48,317 nt of DNA from an uncultured Boseongicola sp. (lineage in GTDB: Bacteria; Pseudomonadota; Alphaproteobacteria; Rhodobacterales; Rhodobacteraceae). The translations under genes and the position numbers were made by a program. Below are positions 9,626-18,582 of the stretch, one piece after another (positions within the stretch are counted from its first letter, which is position 1; the number at the start of each line of letters is the position of its first letter). The DNA lies in contig CAJQNG010000034.1 in the NCBI GenBank assembly GCA_905479635.1, forward strand, positions 1-48,317. The letters are read 5' to 3'. Below the pieces are notes generated by a model. That model did not search any database and was not told the origin of the DNA. It saw only the letters and a list, made by a program, of their open reading frames with translations.

Positions 9626-10855
9626 TTAAAAGGGAGGCAGCGGGGCCGGTGCCGAGCGCGTGCGGCTGGTGATGCGTCGCGCCAGAAGTTTCTTGGGCTG
9701 AATCCGCGAAGGCATAACGAATTTCGACGGCGCATCGGGATCGGTTGCTGCATTGGCGTCGTCGTACTCCGCCTTGCGAACGCCAATCTCGGCCAAAAGG
9801 CTGTGAAGAGCGTTAGAGAAATCCTCGGCGCCACTGGCGCTCCACTTCTCAGCGTCACCGTCCGCGGCGAGCGCGCGTGTCAGTGAGATTGGGAAAATTT
9901 CCTTGAAAAGCCCAACCGTTTCGCGCCCAACGCGCTTGGCAACGCGCATCTGATCACGCTCGGACAAAATCTTGTCCATCCGCGTAAGCAACAGGAAGCT
10001 GTTTGCATAAAGCGCGGGCGGAAGCATGGACCAAACCGCAGCTTCAGATTGCCGCCATGCTTGGGTCGCATGCGAGCACCAGATCACGGCATCGGCGTGG
10101 GGGATTACGCGTTGCCAAACTTCTGCATCCATATTCGGGTCCGAAATTCCCGGCATATCAATCAGGTCGCAGTGATCCAAAAGCTCAGCATCATGAAAAA
10201 TTCGAATAAAGGCCGTGTCTTCAACGGATACGTCTTCAAGGTTTTCAAGCTCGAGATCGAACTGCCGACCGTCAAACCCGACACGATAAGGGGCCTCTGT
10301 GCCCTTGGAAATCCACACCGGCGGCAATTGTGTTGCCGTAACATTGACCGGCAACGCCGCGGTTTGGATCAACAGATTTGAGAGCGTTGATTTGCCCGCA
10401 CTAAATTCACCCATAAGGCAAAGGACCGGCTTTCCACCTTCGGATTTCTCAGGAAGACCCGGCCCCGCCATTTCTTCTTCCGGCTCGTAGAGCTCTTCAG
10501 GGGCGGCCTCGATAATTTGAAGGCCCTCTTCGGTCGACTCTCTGGGGAAGTCTTCAACAGGACCCTCGGTCTCAGCGTCTTCATGCGTCTCTTGGATTTC
10601 GTCCGATGCAGACGTCGGTCCACGATACAAAAGCGACGGGTCCGCAAAATCTGATGCGAAATCAGATTGAACGCCGGCCGTTGTATGATCTTCAACGACG
10701 TCCTCGAGGGCAGGCTTTGACGTCGCTCGCAGGCTGCCCGCTTCGCCAAGTAGGTCGTGACTGCTGGAGTCGCGAACCCGCCTGAGCGAACCTTCTACGC
10801 TGGTTTCCGCAGGCGTATCTTCCCCTGTTGTTTCGTTGGCTTTTTGGTCTTCCAT
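9626..10855 (-). CDS. P-loop GTPase with acidic N-terminal tail (GTPase A)
   Basis: 409-residue soluble GTPase. Residues 1-140 are acidic and low in complexity, likely disordered. The G domain shows G1 GEFSAGKS (149-156), G3 DMPG (233-236) and G4 TRMD (291-294, Arg replacing the usual Lys of N/TKxD). The C-terminus is basic and proline-containing. The G1 sequence is of the dynamin/TrmE-Era sort, but the protein lacks the long helical stalk of dynamins. Around the segment AVIWCSHATQAW it resembles GTPase C at 13089-14366, so the two are likely paralogues. I place the start at ATG 10855, behind GAGGGGGG, not the ATG at 10876 that would overlap the previous gene. Confidence 0.85.
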   Translation of the reverse strand: MEDQKANETTGEDTPAETSVEGSLRRVRDSSSHDLLGEAGSLRATSKPALEDVVEDHTTAGVQSDFASDFADPSLLYRGPTSASDEIQETHEDAETEGPVEDFPRESTEEGLQIIEAAPEELYEPEEEMAGPGLPEKSEGGKPVLCLMGEFSAGKSTLSNLLIQTAALPVNVTATQLPPVWISKGTEAPYRVGFDGRQFDLELENLEDVSVEDTAFIRIFHDAELLDHCDLIDMPGISDPNMDAEVWQRVIPHADAVIWCSHATQAWRQSEAAVWSMLPPALYANSFLLLTRMDKILSERDQMRVAKRVGRETVGLFKEIFPISLTRALAADGDAEKWSASGAEDFSNALHSLLAEIGVRKAEYDDANAATDPDAPSKFVMPSRIQPKKLLARRITSRTRSAPAPLPPF

Positions 10856-10865
10856 CGTACCCCCC

Positions 10866-12935
10866 TCAGGCCGCAATTTCGGTCAGCGCTGCCATCGTTT
10901 GCTTCAACTGCGCGCGCTTAACGGCTGTTCCTTCGGCGTCGAGCAAGGCCGCGGCTCCGCCCGGTGCGTTTTCGGCCTCTTCGGCAAGGCGCGTCAGAAT
11001 TGCGCGTTGCTCGGCCATAAATTCGCGAAGCTCCTGCAACGACGACTCGCGGATAGAGTCCGCATGTGGGCCACTTAAGCTTTCAACAATCGGGTCCGTC
11101 TCGGACTTGATCATCTCGGCAAACTCGGTCGCGAAAGACCGAAATCCCCGGCGCTTATGCCACCAGCGCGACCACCAAGTCCCTTTTAGGTCAAGCGCAA
11201 TTGTCTGTCCCAAAAGAACCGGCGGCGGCACCAAAGGCGGCGTCGGAGCCTCAATCCCAAAGTCTTCCTCCGAAACATCAAACAGCCGGAAATAGACGCT
11301 TGCATAGGTTTCGGCCGTCTGGATCAGAAGTTCTTTGGTTGTCTGCTGCGCTTTGCGCCCGAACACCTGATAGGCTGTGCGCAGGAGGATGCGAAGCCCG
11401 CTTGGGTCGTATTCCCAAACTTCGCTCTCACCGTTCTCATCAAGATGCTTCAGCAAAGAGCCGGTTGCGCGCTCCAGAAAGCTTCTGTGAGATCGTTCTA
11501 GACGTTTGTGAAATGCGTCAATCGCGTTCTCGAAGGACGTGTTCATTGTGGCCAAAGACTCAGCCTCGATCCGCTGCAACTCGGCCTCAAGCTGCCCTTT
11601 TTCAAGCGGCGGCAGGGAGGCATCAGACTCCCGACGCGACACGACCTGATGTGCAGCGTTGAGACCATTTGCAAGGTTCATCGCCGATTTGCCGATGCGG
11701 TCCAGCATGTCTTGCCCAGCCCCGTCGGCAATACGCTCACTAAGCGCGGCGTAGATGCTTGGAAGCCCGGAAATGTCCCATAAAAGCTCTTCTGGAGTGA
11801 GAGATGCGGCATCGGTCACACGTCCCTCATCCACGGCCCATGCCGTCATAGCTTCTAGTGTTTCAGCATCAACCGCGTCGAGATTGCCGGTCAGTGCGGC
11901 AGTCGCGCAATAGGCGGACGAGAAAATGATCTGAGCGTCTTTGGGACCGTCATGTTCGATCAGCGTCTTGCGAATACTGTCGCGGATTTCCGGGATCTGG
12001 CGCACTGGATCGCTCAGCTCGTCGCAGCGATTGACCGCAATGATGACTTCGCGCGACTTGACGTTGGCGATCAGACGGATCAGCGCCATGTCGACAGAGC
12101 TAAGCGCCTGGTGCGCGGCCAACACAACCACGCAGATACGGCTTTCGCGGATCGCGCGGATAGTGATCTGCTCGCGGATCATGAAAGTGTCGTTCACGCC
12201 AGGCGTGTCACGAATGCACATCGGCATTGGCATTTCAGGGCGCTGCATAAAGATTTCTGCAGACTTCGTGATATCGGCAAAGCGGCCCTGCGCCTGGCTT
12301 GTCTCGAAGTCATCTTCAAAATCATCGCCAAGGCAGACGTAGCGCTCGATCAATTCGTGGTCGAAATATCCATAGTCGTGCTGTTGGCCCAAAAGCAGCT
12401 CAAACTTTTCACCCAAACGCTCACGGGATTTCTCGCGCATTTCGATGACTTGTTCGCGCACTTTTGCAAGCTCATCTTCCGCACCTGCGCGGCTTGCAAG
12501 CTCGCCAATGCGTCCACCGCGATCCAAAAGCCTGCTCCATTCCTCCGTGTCAAAAAAACGGAAGCTCGCGCGGTTATCTTCCTGGGCAAAGTGCGGGTTC
12601 AGGTGCAACGAGGTGACTACAGACGTCCATGGGTTCACATCCGCGGGTAGCAAATCGGGAAAGCCAACCATTGCATTGACCAGTGATGTTTTACCCGCCT
12701 TCACCTGTCCGATCATCGTGATGGACGGTTCAGCATGCTTCAATTGATGATGCAAACGGCGCGCTGTGCGATTGGTGGATTTATCCCCCATCTTGCCCAA
12801 GGCGACCAGCGCCTGGCGCAACTCGCGCGATTTTTGCAAGTAGGGCTCAAGCCCCTCGAACCCACGTCCAAGGAGGTGCGCATTGCCTGCAGCTGGGGTG
12901 GCACCTTCTTCCATGATCCTCGTGTCAACTTTCAT
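10866..12935 (-). CDS. Dynamin-like GTPase
   Basis: 689-residue large GTPase of the bacterial dynamin-like type; such proteins bind and remodel membranes using GTP. G1 is GQVKAGKT (76-83), a threonine-rich switch region follows near 104-108, G3 is DTPG (243-246) and G4 is NRCD (302-305). From about 400 to 689 the sequence is helical and rich in charged residues, as expected for a stalk. A short Trp-rich basic segment (GTWWSRWWHKRR, about 585-600) could be a membrane-touching tip. Two starts are possible: ATG 12935, or ATG 12914 behind GAGG. It is followed after 10 bp by GTPase A and preceded by a 153-bp gap that may hold its own promoter. Confidence 0.88.
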   Translation of the reverse strand: MKVDTRIMEEGATPAAGNAHLLGRGFEGLEPYLQKSRELRQALVALGKMGDKSTNRTARRLHHQLKHAEPSITMIGQVKAGKTSLVNAMVGFPDLLPADVNPWTSVVTSLHLNPHFAQEDNRASFRFFDTEEWSRLLDRGGRIGELASRAGAEDELAKVREQVIEMREKSRERLGEKFELLLGQQHDYGYFDHELIERYVCLGDDFEDDFETSQAQGRFADITKSAEIFMQRPEMPMPMCIRDTPGVNDTFMIREQITIRAIRESRICVVVLAAHQALSSVDMALIRLIANVKSREVIIAVNRCDELSDPVRQIPEIRDSIRKTLIEHDGPKDAQIIFSSAYCATAALTGNLDAVDAETLEAMTAWAVDEGRVTDAASLTPEELLWDISGLPSIYAALSERIADGAGQDMLDRIGKSAMNLANGLNAAHQVVSRRESDASLPPLEKGQLEAELQRIEAESLATMNTSFENAIDAFHKRLERSHRSFLERATGSLLKHLDENGESEVWEYDPSGLRILLRTAYQVFGRKAQQTTKELLIQTAETYASVYFRLFDVSEEDFGIEAPTPPLVPPPVLLGQTIALDLKGTWWSRWWHKRRGFRSFATEFAEMIKSETDPIVESLSGPHADSIRESSLQELREFMAEQRAILTRLAEEAENAPGGAAALLDAEGTAVKRAQLKQTMAALTEIAA

Positions 12936-12949
12936 ATCTACTACCTAAC

Positions 12950-13081
12950 GAACACACACACCTGATGGGCAATCCTGACCGGTCACATTTGGTCATTCGG
13001 GCGCCATCGTTTCTGATCCCGCTAGAATTCCCGGCCAATCTGGCCATTTTGTGACGTATTTTCGGTCAATATCGTGTGTTC
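12950..13081. promoter_or_regulatory. Operator-like repeats upstream of the dynamin gene
   Basis: The 153-bp gap before the dynamin-like gene contains a perfect 10-bp palindrome TGACCGGTCA (12976-12985) and two more GGTCA copies (12991-12995 and 13064-13068). An 8-bp inverted repeat, GAACACAC at 12950-12957 and GTGTGTTC at 13074-13081, sits at its two ends. No convincing -35/-10 pair was found. The arrangement suggests internal regulation of the operon but is not proof. Confidence 0.3.
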
Positions 13082-13088
13082 ATCCTTT

Positions 13089-14366
13089 CTAAGCTGCCAA
13101 TTTCATTTCCATTTCTCGACGAAGCTGGAGCAGCAAGGTCACTGCGTCGGCCGCCGAGGCGTCCCCGCCTTCGACTTGCATCAACACCATCAAATCTGCC
13201 GCTTCGGTCAGATCGTCGAGAAAGGCATCGGCTGCCGAGCAGCCGGTATCATCGTCGCTGAACAGGTCAACAAGATGCTCAACTGCGTCCACACATTGTG
13301 AAACAAGCCCATCAGCCTTGCCCTTGCCAAGGCTTGAGGAAGCTTCCAAAAGTCCATCGCCTCGACGCCGCAAGAAGCGAATAGAATCAGAGAAAAGCAC
13401 AACATTTTCAACGATTTCATCTTCGGTACTGCTTTGTATCTCCGGACTGGAATGCACCACTGGCGCAGGTTTTTGTGGCGAGGTCGGTCTCGTTTCAACC
13501 GAAACTACCGGTTTCGCCTTCGTCGGTTTGGACTGACTTGGGGAACTAATCTGATAGCGTGCAAGGAACAAATGCGCGCTGTCGACATCCGCGCGGCGCC
13601 CACGCTCCGCGTGCCGCAGAATCTCCGCACTGAGCGCGCCGCCGCCAGAGGCATGATAGATTGCCTCATCGACTGCACCGCCTGCGTGGTGTGCCTTAAT
13701 CGCCTGCAGGGTCGCCACCGCAAAGAGCGAATTAAACTCCTCGGACACCACGGTCTCAAGGTCAGCGATTCGCGACGTCAGAGCGTTCTTGGCGGACAAA
13801 ACGTCCGCTTTCGACACCACCAGAAACGCGTGATCTTTCAAGCTGTCCGGCACGCGCGCCCAAAGCTGCGCCTCGGCGTCGCCAAATGTCTGTGTGCACC
13901 AAAGTGCAATATCCGTACGCCGAACGGCCCAATCAATTGCCGACTGAAACTCTATTGACGAGCCGTCAGTGACAACCTCCAGAAGACTGATACGTTGCAA
14001 CAGCGGGAGAGGCATTTCCACGCGCATGAACGCCGGCGAAATCGCCTGCGCCTCTTCAAAATTCAGACCTTCGACAACATTTCGCCCGCCCGACGCGTCT
14101 GTGACGACGATCCGTTCTGTCGTCCCATAGGTAAGTTCGGTCGTCGGAAGTTTGCTGTCCCTGGGCAAAAGCCGCTGGCCAATGAACATGTTCAAAAGCT
14201 CTGACTTGCCTGATCCGGGTAGGCCAAGAACCGATACACGCACCGGCGACGACAGGCGTTGCAACAATAGCGAAGCATGTTCGCGGGCGGCCTTTGGCAA
14301 CGCTTCAGTCGCAATAGCGTGCCGCAGCCGCTCGACAATGTCTTCGTCAGCGACGTTATCTCTCAT
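13089..14366 (-). CDS. P-loop GTPase-like protein (GTPase C)
   Basis: 425-residue soluble protein. G1 is GLPGSGKS (48-55) and G4 is SKAD (185-188), but no DxxG is present where G3 is expected: the region reads EVVTDG near 130-135. The segment IALWCTQTFGDAEAQLW (about 153-169) matches the equivalent part of GTPase A. Residues about 290-325 are Ser/Pro/Lys-rich and probably a flexible linker; the last 100 residues are helical. It may bind GTP with altered hydrolysis. The start overlaps the PP2C stop as ATGA, tying its translation to the phosphatase. Confidence 0.85.
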   Translation of the reverse strand: MRDNVADEDIVERLRHAIATEALPKAAREHASLLLQRLSSPVRVSVLGLPGSGKSELLNMFIGQRLLPRDSKLPTTELTYGTTERIVVTDASGGRNVVEGLNFEEAQAISPAFMRVEMPLPLLQRISLLEVVTDGSSIEFQSAIDWAVRRTDIALWCTQTFGDAEAQLWARVPDSLKDHAFLVVSKADVLSAKNALTSRIADLETVVSEEFNSLFAVATLQAIKAHHAGGAVDEAIYHASGGGALSAEILRHAERGRRADVDSAHLFLARYQISSPSQSKPTKAKPVVSVETRPTSPQKPAPVVHSSPEIQSSTEDEIVENVVLFSDSIRFLRRRGDGLLEASSSLGKGKADGLVSQCVDAVEHLVDLFSDDDTGCSAADAFLDDLTEAADLMVLMQVEGGDASAADAVTLLLQLRREMEMKLAA

Positions 14367-15391
14367 GCCCCACCGTCTGATGCAAGCCAGCGACGGCGCA
14401 GGAAGATCGGAGCGCCTTCATGGGACGATTTCTTGGAGTGCTGTGGTTGCGGAGCAGGCTCCGCGACGGCTTTGTTCACGGCCACCGTTTCCTCTGCCGG
14501 AGCAGACTGGGGCTTTATGGGTCGGGTGGTCACCTGCCGGCGTCTTGTTGCCCGGTTTTCGAACTCGGGCGTGAAGATATTGGCATTCTCTTCAGGCTGT
14601 GTCTTGAAGCGAACCTTGATGACGGAGAAACAGATATTGTCCTGCTCTGGGTCGGCAAGTGTAGCCAACTCGTTCATCAGCCGATCTGCAATGCGTGTCG
14701 CGGACTGGTCGTCGGTCTCGCGCAAAACTTTGCGAATTCTCCCGTTCGACAGGAATTGCAGCCCATCGCTTGCCACGACCAAAACATCACCGTTGCGCAG
14801 CTGGAAAGGCACTTCGGGACAGTCGATACGCTCAATCGTTTCGCCGATCAGCACCGACGTCAGCGCATTGCGATCCGGGTGATTGCGCCCGACATCTTCA
14901 GACATCATGCCCGAGCGGACCATATAGTCGATGTGGGGTCCAAGCGAGTGATCCTCGTTGAGCTGTCTCAACTGACCACCGCGGTATAGATAAAGCGGGC
15001 TGTCGCCTATTGAAATCCAGAATAATTTATCCCGCAGGAACACTGGGGCGACAAGCGTTGCACCCATCCCGGCGGTGTCGGGGTTGTTTGACGTATGTGC
15101 AGCCATGCAAGCATTCGCCGAAACGGCCGCTCCCTTCAGTACGCCACAGACATTCGCGACAAATGACTTTGTGTCAGACGACTGGAACTTCAATTCGCTA
15201 AACATTTCAGTCACGACAATCTTTGACGCAACATCCCCGGCCGCATGCCCGCCCATACCATCCGACAGGACGGCATAGCCGAACTCCGCGCCACGCGGGA
15301 AGTCCGTCGCAATTGCATCTTCCTGATAGTCGCGGCGACCGCGATTCAGGACTGACGCAACGTCAAACCTTATGTCAGGAGACTTCGACAT
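14363..15391 (-). CDS. PP2C-family Ser/Thr phosphatase
   Basis: 342-residue soluble metal-dependent protein phosphatase, expected to reverse phosphorylation by the operon's kinase. PP2C motifs are present in order: RRDYQEDA (metal Asp25), SDGMGGHAAGD (Asp44), GMGATLV near 108-114, ASDG (Asp209) and DNICF (Asp251). Residues about 265-342 form a basic, Ala/Pro-rich tail with no membrane segment. The start shares one base with the FHA-gene stop (TAATG) and the end overlaps GTPase C, so these genes are tightly coupled. This size and motif set match stand-alone bacterial PP2C enzymes such as those paired with Hanks-type kinases. Confidence 0.93.
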   Translation of the reverse strand: MSKSPDIRFDVASVLNRGRRDYQEDAIATDFPRGAEFGYAVLSDGMGGHAAGDVASKIVVTEMFSELKFQSSDTKSFVANVCGVLKGAAVSANACMAAHTSNNPDTAGMGATLVAPVFLRDKLFWISIGDSPLYLYRGGQLRQLNEDHSLGPHIDYMVRSGMMSEDVGRNHPDRNALTSVLIGETIERIDCPEVPFQLRNGDVLVVASDGLQFLSNGRIRKVLRETDDQSATRIADRLMNELATLADPEQDNICFSVIKVRFKTQPEENANIFTPEFENRATRRRQVTTRPIKPQSAPAEETVAVNKAVAEPAPQPQHSKKSSHEGAPIFLRRRWLASDGGA

Positions 15392-17241
15392 TACTCAGCA
15401 AAGTTCCCTTTGTCCGCGGTGGACGCCCAGGTGAAATCTTCACCACAAAGCGATACGAATTTCAGTGTCGTTTCGCCGATGCGAACCATGTCTCCGCTCG
15501 TGAGCTCTTCTGTCGACAAAACAGGTTTGCCGTTTAGCCGCACAAGGTTCGACTTGCCCCCGTGACCGAGGAAAAACTTGCCCTGCTCGTCGTCATAGGC
15601 GACCGCAGCATGGTTGTTGCGCGAGATAGACGTGTCGCCGAAATCAAGGCGTACTGCCTGATCCTCGCCACGACCGATCTGACTGACCCCTGTGAACATC
15701 GTAAAGCAGGACCCGCGTCCCGGACCACTGATCACAATGATCCAACCAACCGGGAAGTCCGACTTGTTCGATTCACTTGCGGTCTTGGCAGCCTCGAAAA
15801 CATCTTCCGGGGCGTCCTCCTGGGCCTGGAAGCCAAGAAGGCGCGTCTTCACCCTGCCGGCACTACGCCCAGCCCGGCCCGAAACAGCCGTGGAGACATT
15901 TACATAGCCATCCATCTCGTTGACCGGTTCAACTTCTGCCGCGGCTTTAGAAACTCCGGACATCTCAGCAATTTGGCGCCGCACGAAATCGTCATCATCC
16001 GCAGAGCTTTCTTCAACTCCCGACGCGTTGGCCGAGGCCACGACTTCAGACACGACACTGCTGGCAATGGGGCCATCGGCGTCCAAGTCTTCGTCCATAT
16101 CAAAGCCGTCATCATCCGCGTTGTCGCTGACGTCGCCTGCTGCGTCGAGACTTTCGACCTGCTCAGAAGGTTCATCGGTAAATGCCGAGCGATCAATGCC
16201 GTCATCGTCGCCTTCAGTCGCAAACCGATTGCCCCATTCCGACGTATCATCGTCATCTTCTACATCCGAAGAAGCAGAGGGTTCTTCGCTGAAAATACTA
16301 TCGTCGGCGAACTCGTCGGCACTTAGATCGGCAGGCGCACGCGCCTCAAGATCCGCGCGATCATCGTCCGCGTCATTTGCCATTGCATCGGCCGAAAAAT
16401 CCGTCTCGTCGCTTGCCGCAAACAAGGCCGCGTCTTCGTCGCTCATACCCTGATCCCAAGGCGCGGGCACTGAGCGAGGGCGGCTCACCGGGCGGCTGAT
16501 TGGGCGGCTTGACGCGCGGGGACGCACGACCTTCGCCAGATCATCGCGATAAGGGCTCTGCTCTTCAGGATCCGCAGTTGGATCACGTTCGGCCACATGC
16601 TGCAGCACGCGATCTGCTTTCGTCGCCTGCGCGGCGGCTTTCAGATGTGCCATTGCCGAGCGGCGACGGCTGCTTTCGCCTTCGACCAGCTTGGAGTTCG
16701 TTTCGCGAAGGAGCCGATCTTCGGCTCCATCGATCTGCGAGCCAAGCTGGCTGCGGGCAATTGCCTGGCGTCCAAAGTCCGCATCGTCCGACCACCGGCT
16801 TGACGGGAAATCACTATGTGGGGCGTCACCGTCTTCTTCGTATTCGTCGTCAGCCGAAACGTGGCTGACCGACTGCATCGCACCGCGAATTTCGTTCACC
16901 AGATGCGCCTTGTCTTCGCCATTTGCGGCAACATCTTCATCGTCGCCCCAATCGTCGTCATCGTCTTCCCAATCATCCTGATCGTCCCAGGCCGTTGCCC
17001 CCCAACCCGCGCCATCGACCTCCTCAGGTTCTTCGTCGCGTTCGTAGGTGGGCTTTGAGCGGTCTGCATAAAGCGGAACATCAAAGTCAGACGGGCTTCG
17101 GCTGGAGTTCATACGCCCCGTGTCATCGGCCTGCGGCTCACTGCGGCGGCGCAATGGCTCGACGTCCATCTCCAGATCGATCTTACCTATCACCTCTTGG
17201 GGGTCTGGCTTTTTCGACATGATATTTTTAAACAATTTCAT
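15391..17241 (-). CDS. FHA-domain scaffold protein with long acidic region
   Basis: 616-residue soluble protein. Residues about 1-480 are strongly acidic, rich in Asp, Glu and Ser, and probably disordered, with a more basic Arg/Pro/Ser patch near 240-270. A forkhead-associated domain occupies about 498-605: it has GRGED, ISRNNHAAV and LNGKPV, the usual Arg, Ser-His and Asn-Gly landmarks, although the Ser-His spacing is one residue longer than the common SRxH. FHA domains bind phosphothreonine, so this is the likely reader for the kinase encoded 12 bp upstream; the Ser/Thr-rich tail could itself be a substrate. ATG 17241 follows GAGAGG. Confidence 0.9.
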   Translation of the reverse strand: MKLFKNIMSKKPDPQEVIGKIDLEMDVEPLRRRSEPQADDTGRMNSSRSPSDFDVPLYADRSKPTYERDEEPEEVDGAGWGATAWDDQDDWEDDDDDWGDDEDVAANGEDKAHLVNEIRGAMQSVSHVSADDEYEEDGDAPHSDFPSSRWSDDADFGRQAIARSQLGSQIDGAEDRLLRETNSKLVEGESSRRRSAMAHLKAAAQATKADRVLQHVAERDPTADPEEQSPYRDDLAKVVRPRASSRPISRPVSRPRSVPAPWDQGMSDEDAALFAASDETDFSADAMANDADDDRADLEARAPADLSADEFADDSIFSEEPSASSDVEDDDDTSEWGNRFATEGDDDGIDRSAFTDEPSEQVESLDAAGDVSDNADDDGFDMDEDLDADGPIASSVVSEVVASANASGVEESSADDDDFVRRQIAEMSGVSKAAAEVEPVNEMDGYVNVSTAVSGRAGRSAGRVKTRLLGFQAQEDAPEDVFEAAKTASESNKSDFPVGWIIVISGPGRGSCFTMFTGVSQIGRGEDQAVRLDFGDTSISRNNHAAVAYDDEQGKFFLGHGGKSNLVRLNGKPVLSTEELTSGDMVRIGETTLKFVSLCGEDFTWASTADKGNFAE

Positions 17242-17253
17242 GGTTCTGCCTCT

Positions 17254-18582
17254 CTAGCGATAATCCGAAGGACCGTTGCCGCGGAACGTCCCGCGCAGTA
17301 ATCCGAATGGGAGCAAACGGCTCAGAATCGATCTCTTCCGTTTTCGACCAGCCTCATCGTGACCGCCGCCCATTTGTGAACGTCGTGCCGCGTTATCTGC
17401 ATTTCGACTTTGCTCTTCCAGGAACACCTGATCATCGAGCATCGCCAGTTCATCCAGCGTCTTCTTGCGCTGGCGCATCTGTTCCTCAGCCAGTTTCTGC
17501 AACCGCTGAGCTTCTTTCTTCTCGACCTTTGATTTGGCCTCGAGTGCTTTGATGTCTTCTTCCACAGCCTTGTTCGTTTCCTGGACAAGACGCGAGATCG
17601 ACAGTTCGATCTGACGATCAAGTTCCGCCTGCTGCAAAGCGGCTGAACGGCGGCGCTCAGTATCGACAAGCTCCATCCAGTCGCGGGCGGTTTGAATACG
17701 ATCCGGTGGAAAGACGCTTAAGGCTTTATCCACCGCATGAAGGAACGCGTCCTCAAACTGCGGGAACTTGCCGGAAACCGGCTTATAGGGATCTGGACGA
17801 TCGCCCGCGATTGCACTGACCCGCGCCTGCGCATCAGGCGGTGCCATACCGGTCAAAACGTGGTAAAATGTAGCGCCCAGTGAATAGAGATCCGATGACG
17901 CATCCTGCGTCGAACCGGCGATATAGAATTCGTGCGGGCTGTAGCCGTCTTTAACAACATGCAGCGCTGAAAGCGCGCGGCTGGCGCGCGTGGCTTCTTC
18001 TTTGGCCGCGCCGAAGTCGATCAGGACAGGGTTTCCCTTGCCATCGATCAGGATGTTATCCGGCGAAATATCGCGGTGCAGAACATCGTTTGTGTGAATG
18101 TAGTGAACCGCCTCGAGACACTTCAGAAGGATGTCCTTCACGTCCCGGGGGTGTAGTTTCATCCGCGGATCTTCAATCGTGTCGAGCAGATCACGACCGC
18201 GAACGAAATCAAGTGCCATATAGGCGGTCTGATTGTCCTCGAAAACCTGGTGGATACCGACGATGTTCGGGTGCTGCAATTTGGAAAGGCGGCGGGCCTC
18301 AGCACCGAAGTGCTTCACAACCGCATCGAATTCCGCCTGATGCTGGCGCGAACGCGCCATAACACTGCCGTTGTTGCGGCAGCACATCGAAGATGGGAAA
18401 CATTCTTTGATAACGACAATCCGGTCGAGACTGTCGCGAGCGAGATACGTCATACCGAACCCGCCCGCGTTCAGGAATTTTTCAACCCTGAACTGGCCGT
18501 GCAGCAACTCCGTGCCGGGCTTTAACGCATCCGCAAAGCTCTCAGAGAGCCCCGGATCGTAATTTTGCTGCCCTGCGTTCAT
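17254..18582 (-). CDS. Soluble Hanks-type Ser/Thr protein kinase
   Basis: 442-residue kinase, first gene of the operon. The kinase domain (about 30-310) has the glycine loop NAGGFGMTY (38-46), the ATP-binding Lys in VVIKE (Lys59), the catalytic loop HRDISPDN (169-176) and DFG (189-191). A coiled coil follows (about 315-400, rich in Q, E, K and A), then a basic tail with RKRKR. There is no membrane segment or PASTA domain, so it is a cytoplasmic kinase that probably assembles through the coiled coil. With the FHA and PP2C genes it forms a writer-reader-eraser set, as seen beside some type VI secretion loci, but no such structural genes are here. Confidence 0.93.
   Translation of the reverse strand: MNAGQQNYDPGLSESFADALKPGTELLHGQFRVEKFLNAGGFGMTYLARDSLDRIVVIKECFPSSMCCRNNGSVMARSRQHQAEFDAVVKHFGAEARRLSKLQHPNIVGIHQVFEDNQTAYMALDFVRGRDLLDTIEDPRMKLHPRDVKDILLKCLEAVHYIHTNDVLHRDISPDNILIDGKGNPVLIDFGAAKEEATRASRALSALHVVKDGYSPHEFYIAGSTQDASSDLYSLGATFYHVLTGMAPPDAQARVSAIAGDRPDPYKPVSGKFPQFEDAFLHAVDKALSVFPPDRIQTARDWMELVDTERRRSAALQQAELDRQIELSISRLVQETNKAVEEDIKALEAKSKVEKKEAQRLQKLAEEQMRQRKKTLDELAMLDDQVFLEEQSRNADNAARRSQMGGGHDEAGRKRKRSILSRLLPFGLLRGTFRGNGPSDYR

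Noticed and set aside
8316-18582. Type VI secretion accessory cluster
   Set aside because: Kinase, FHA and PP2C genes accompany some type VI loci, but no sheath, Hcp, VgrG, ClpV or TssJLM-type gene is in the window.
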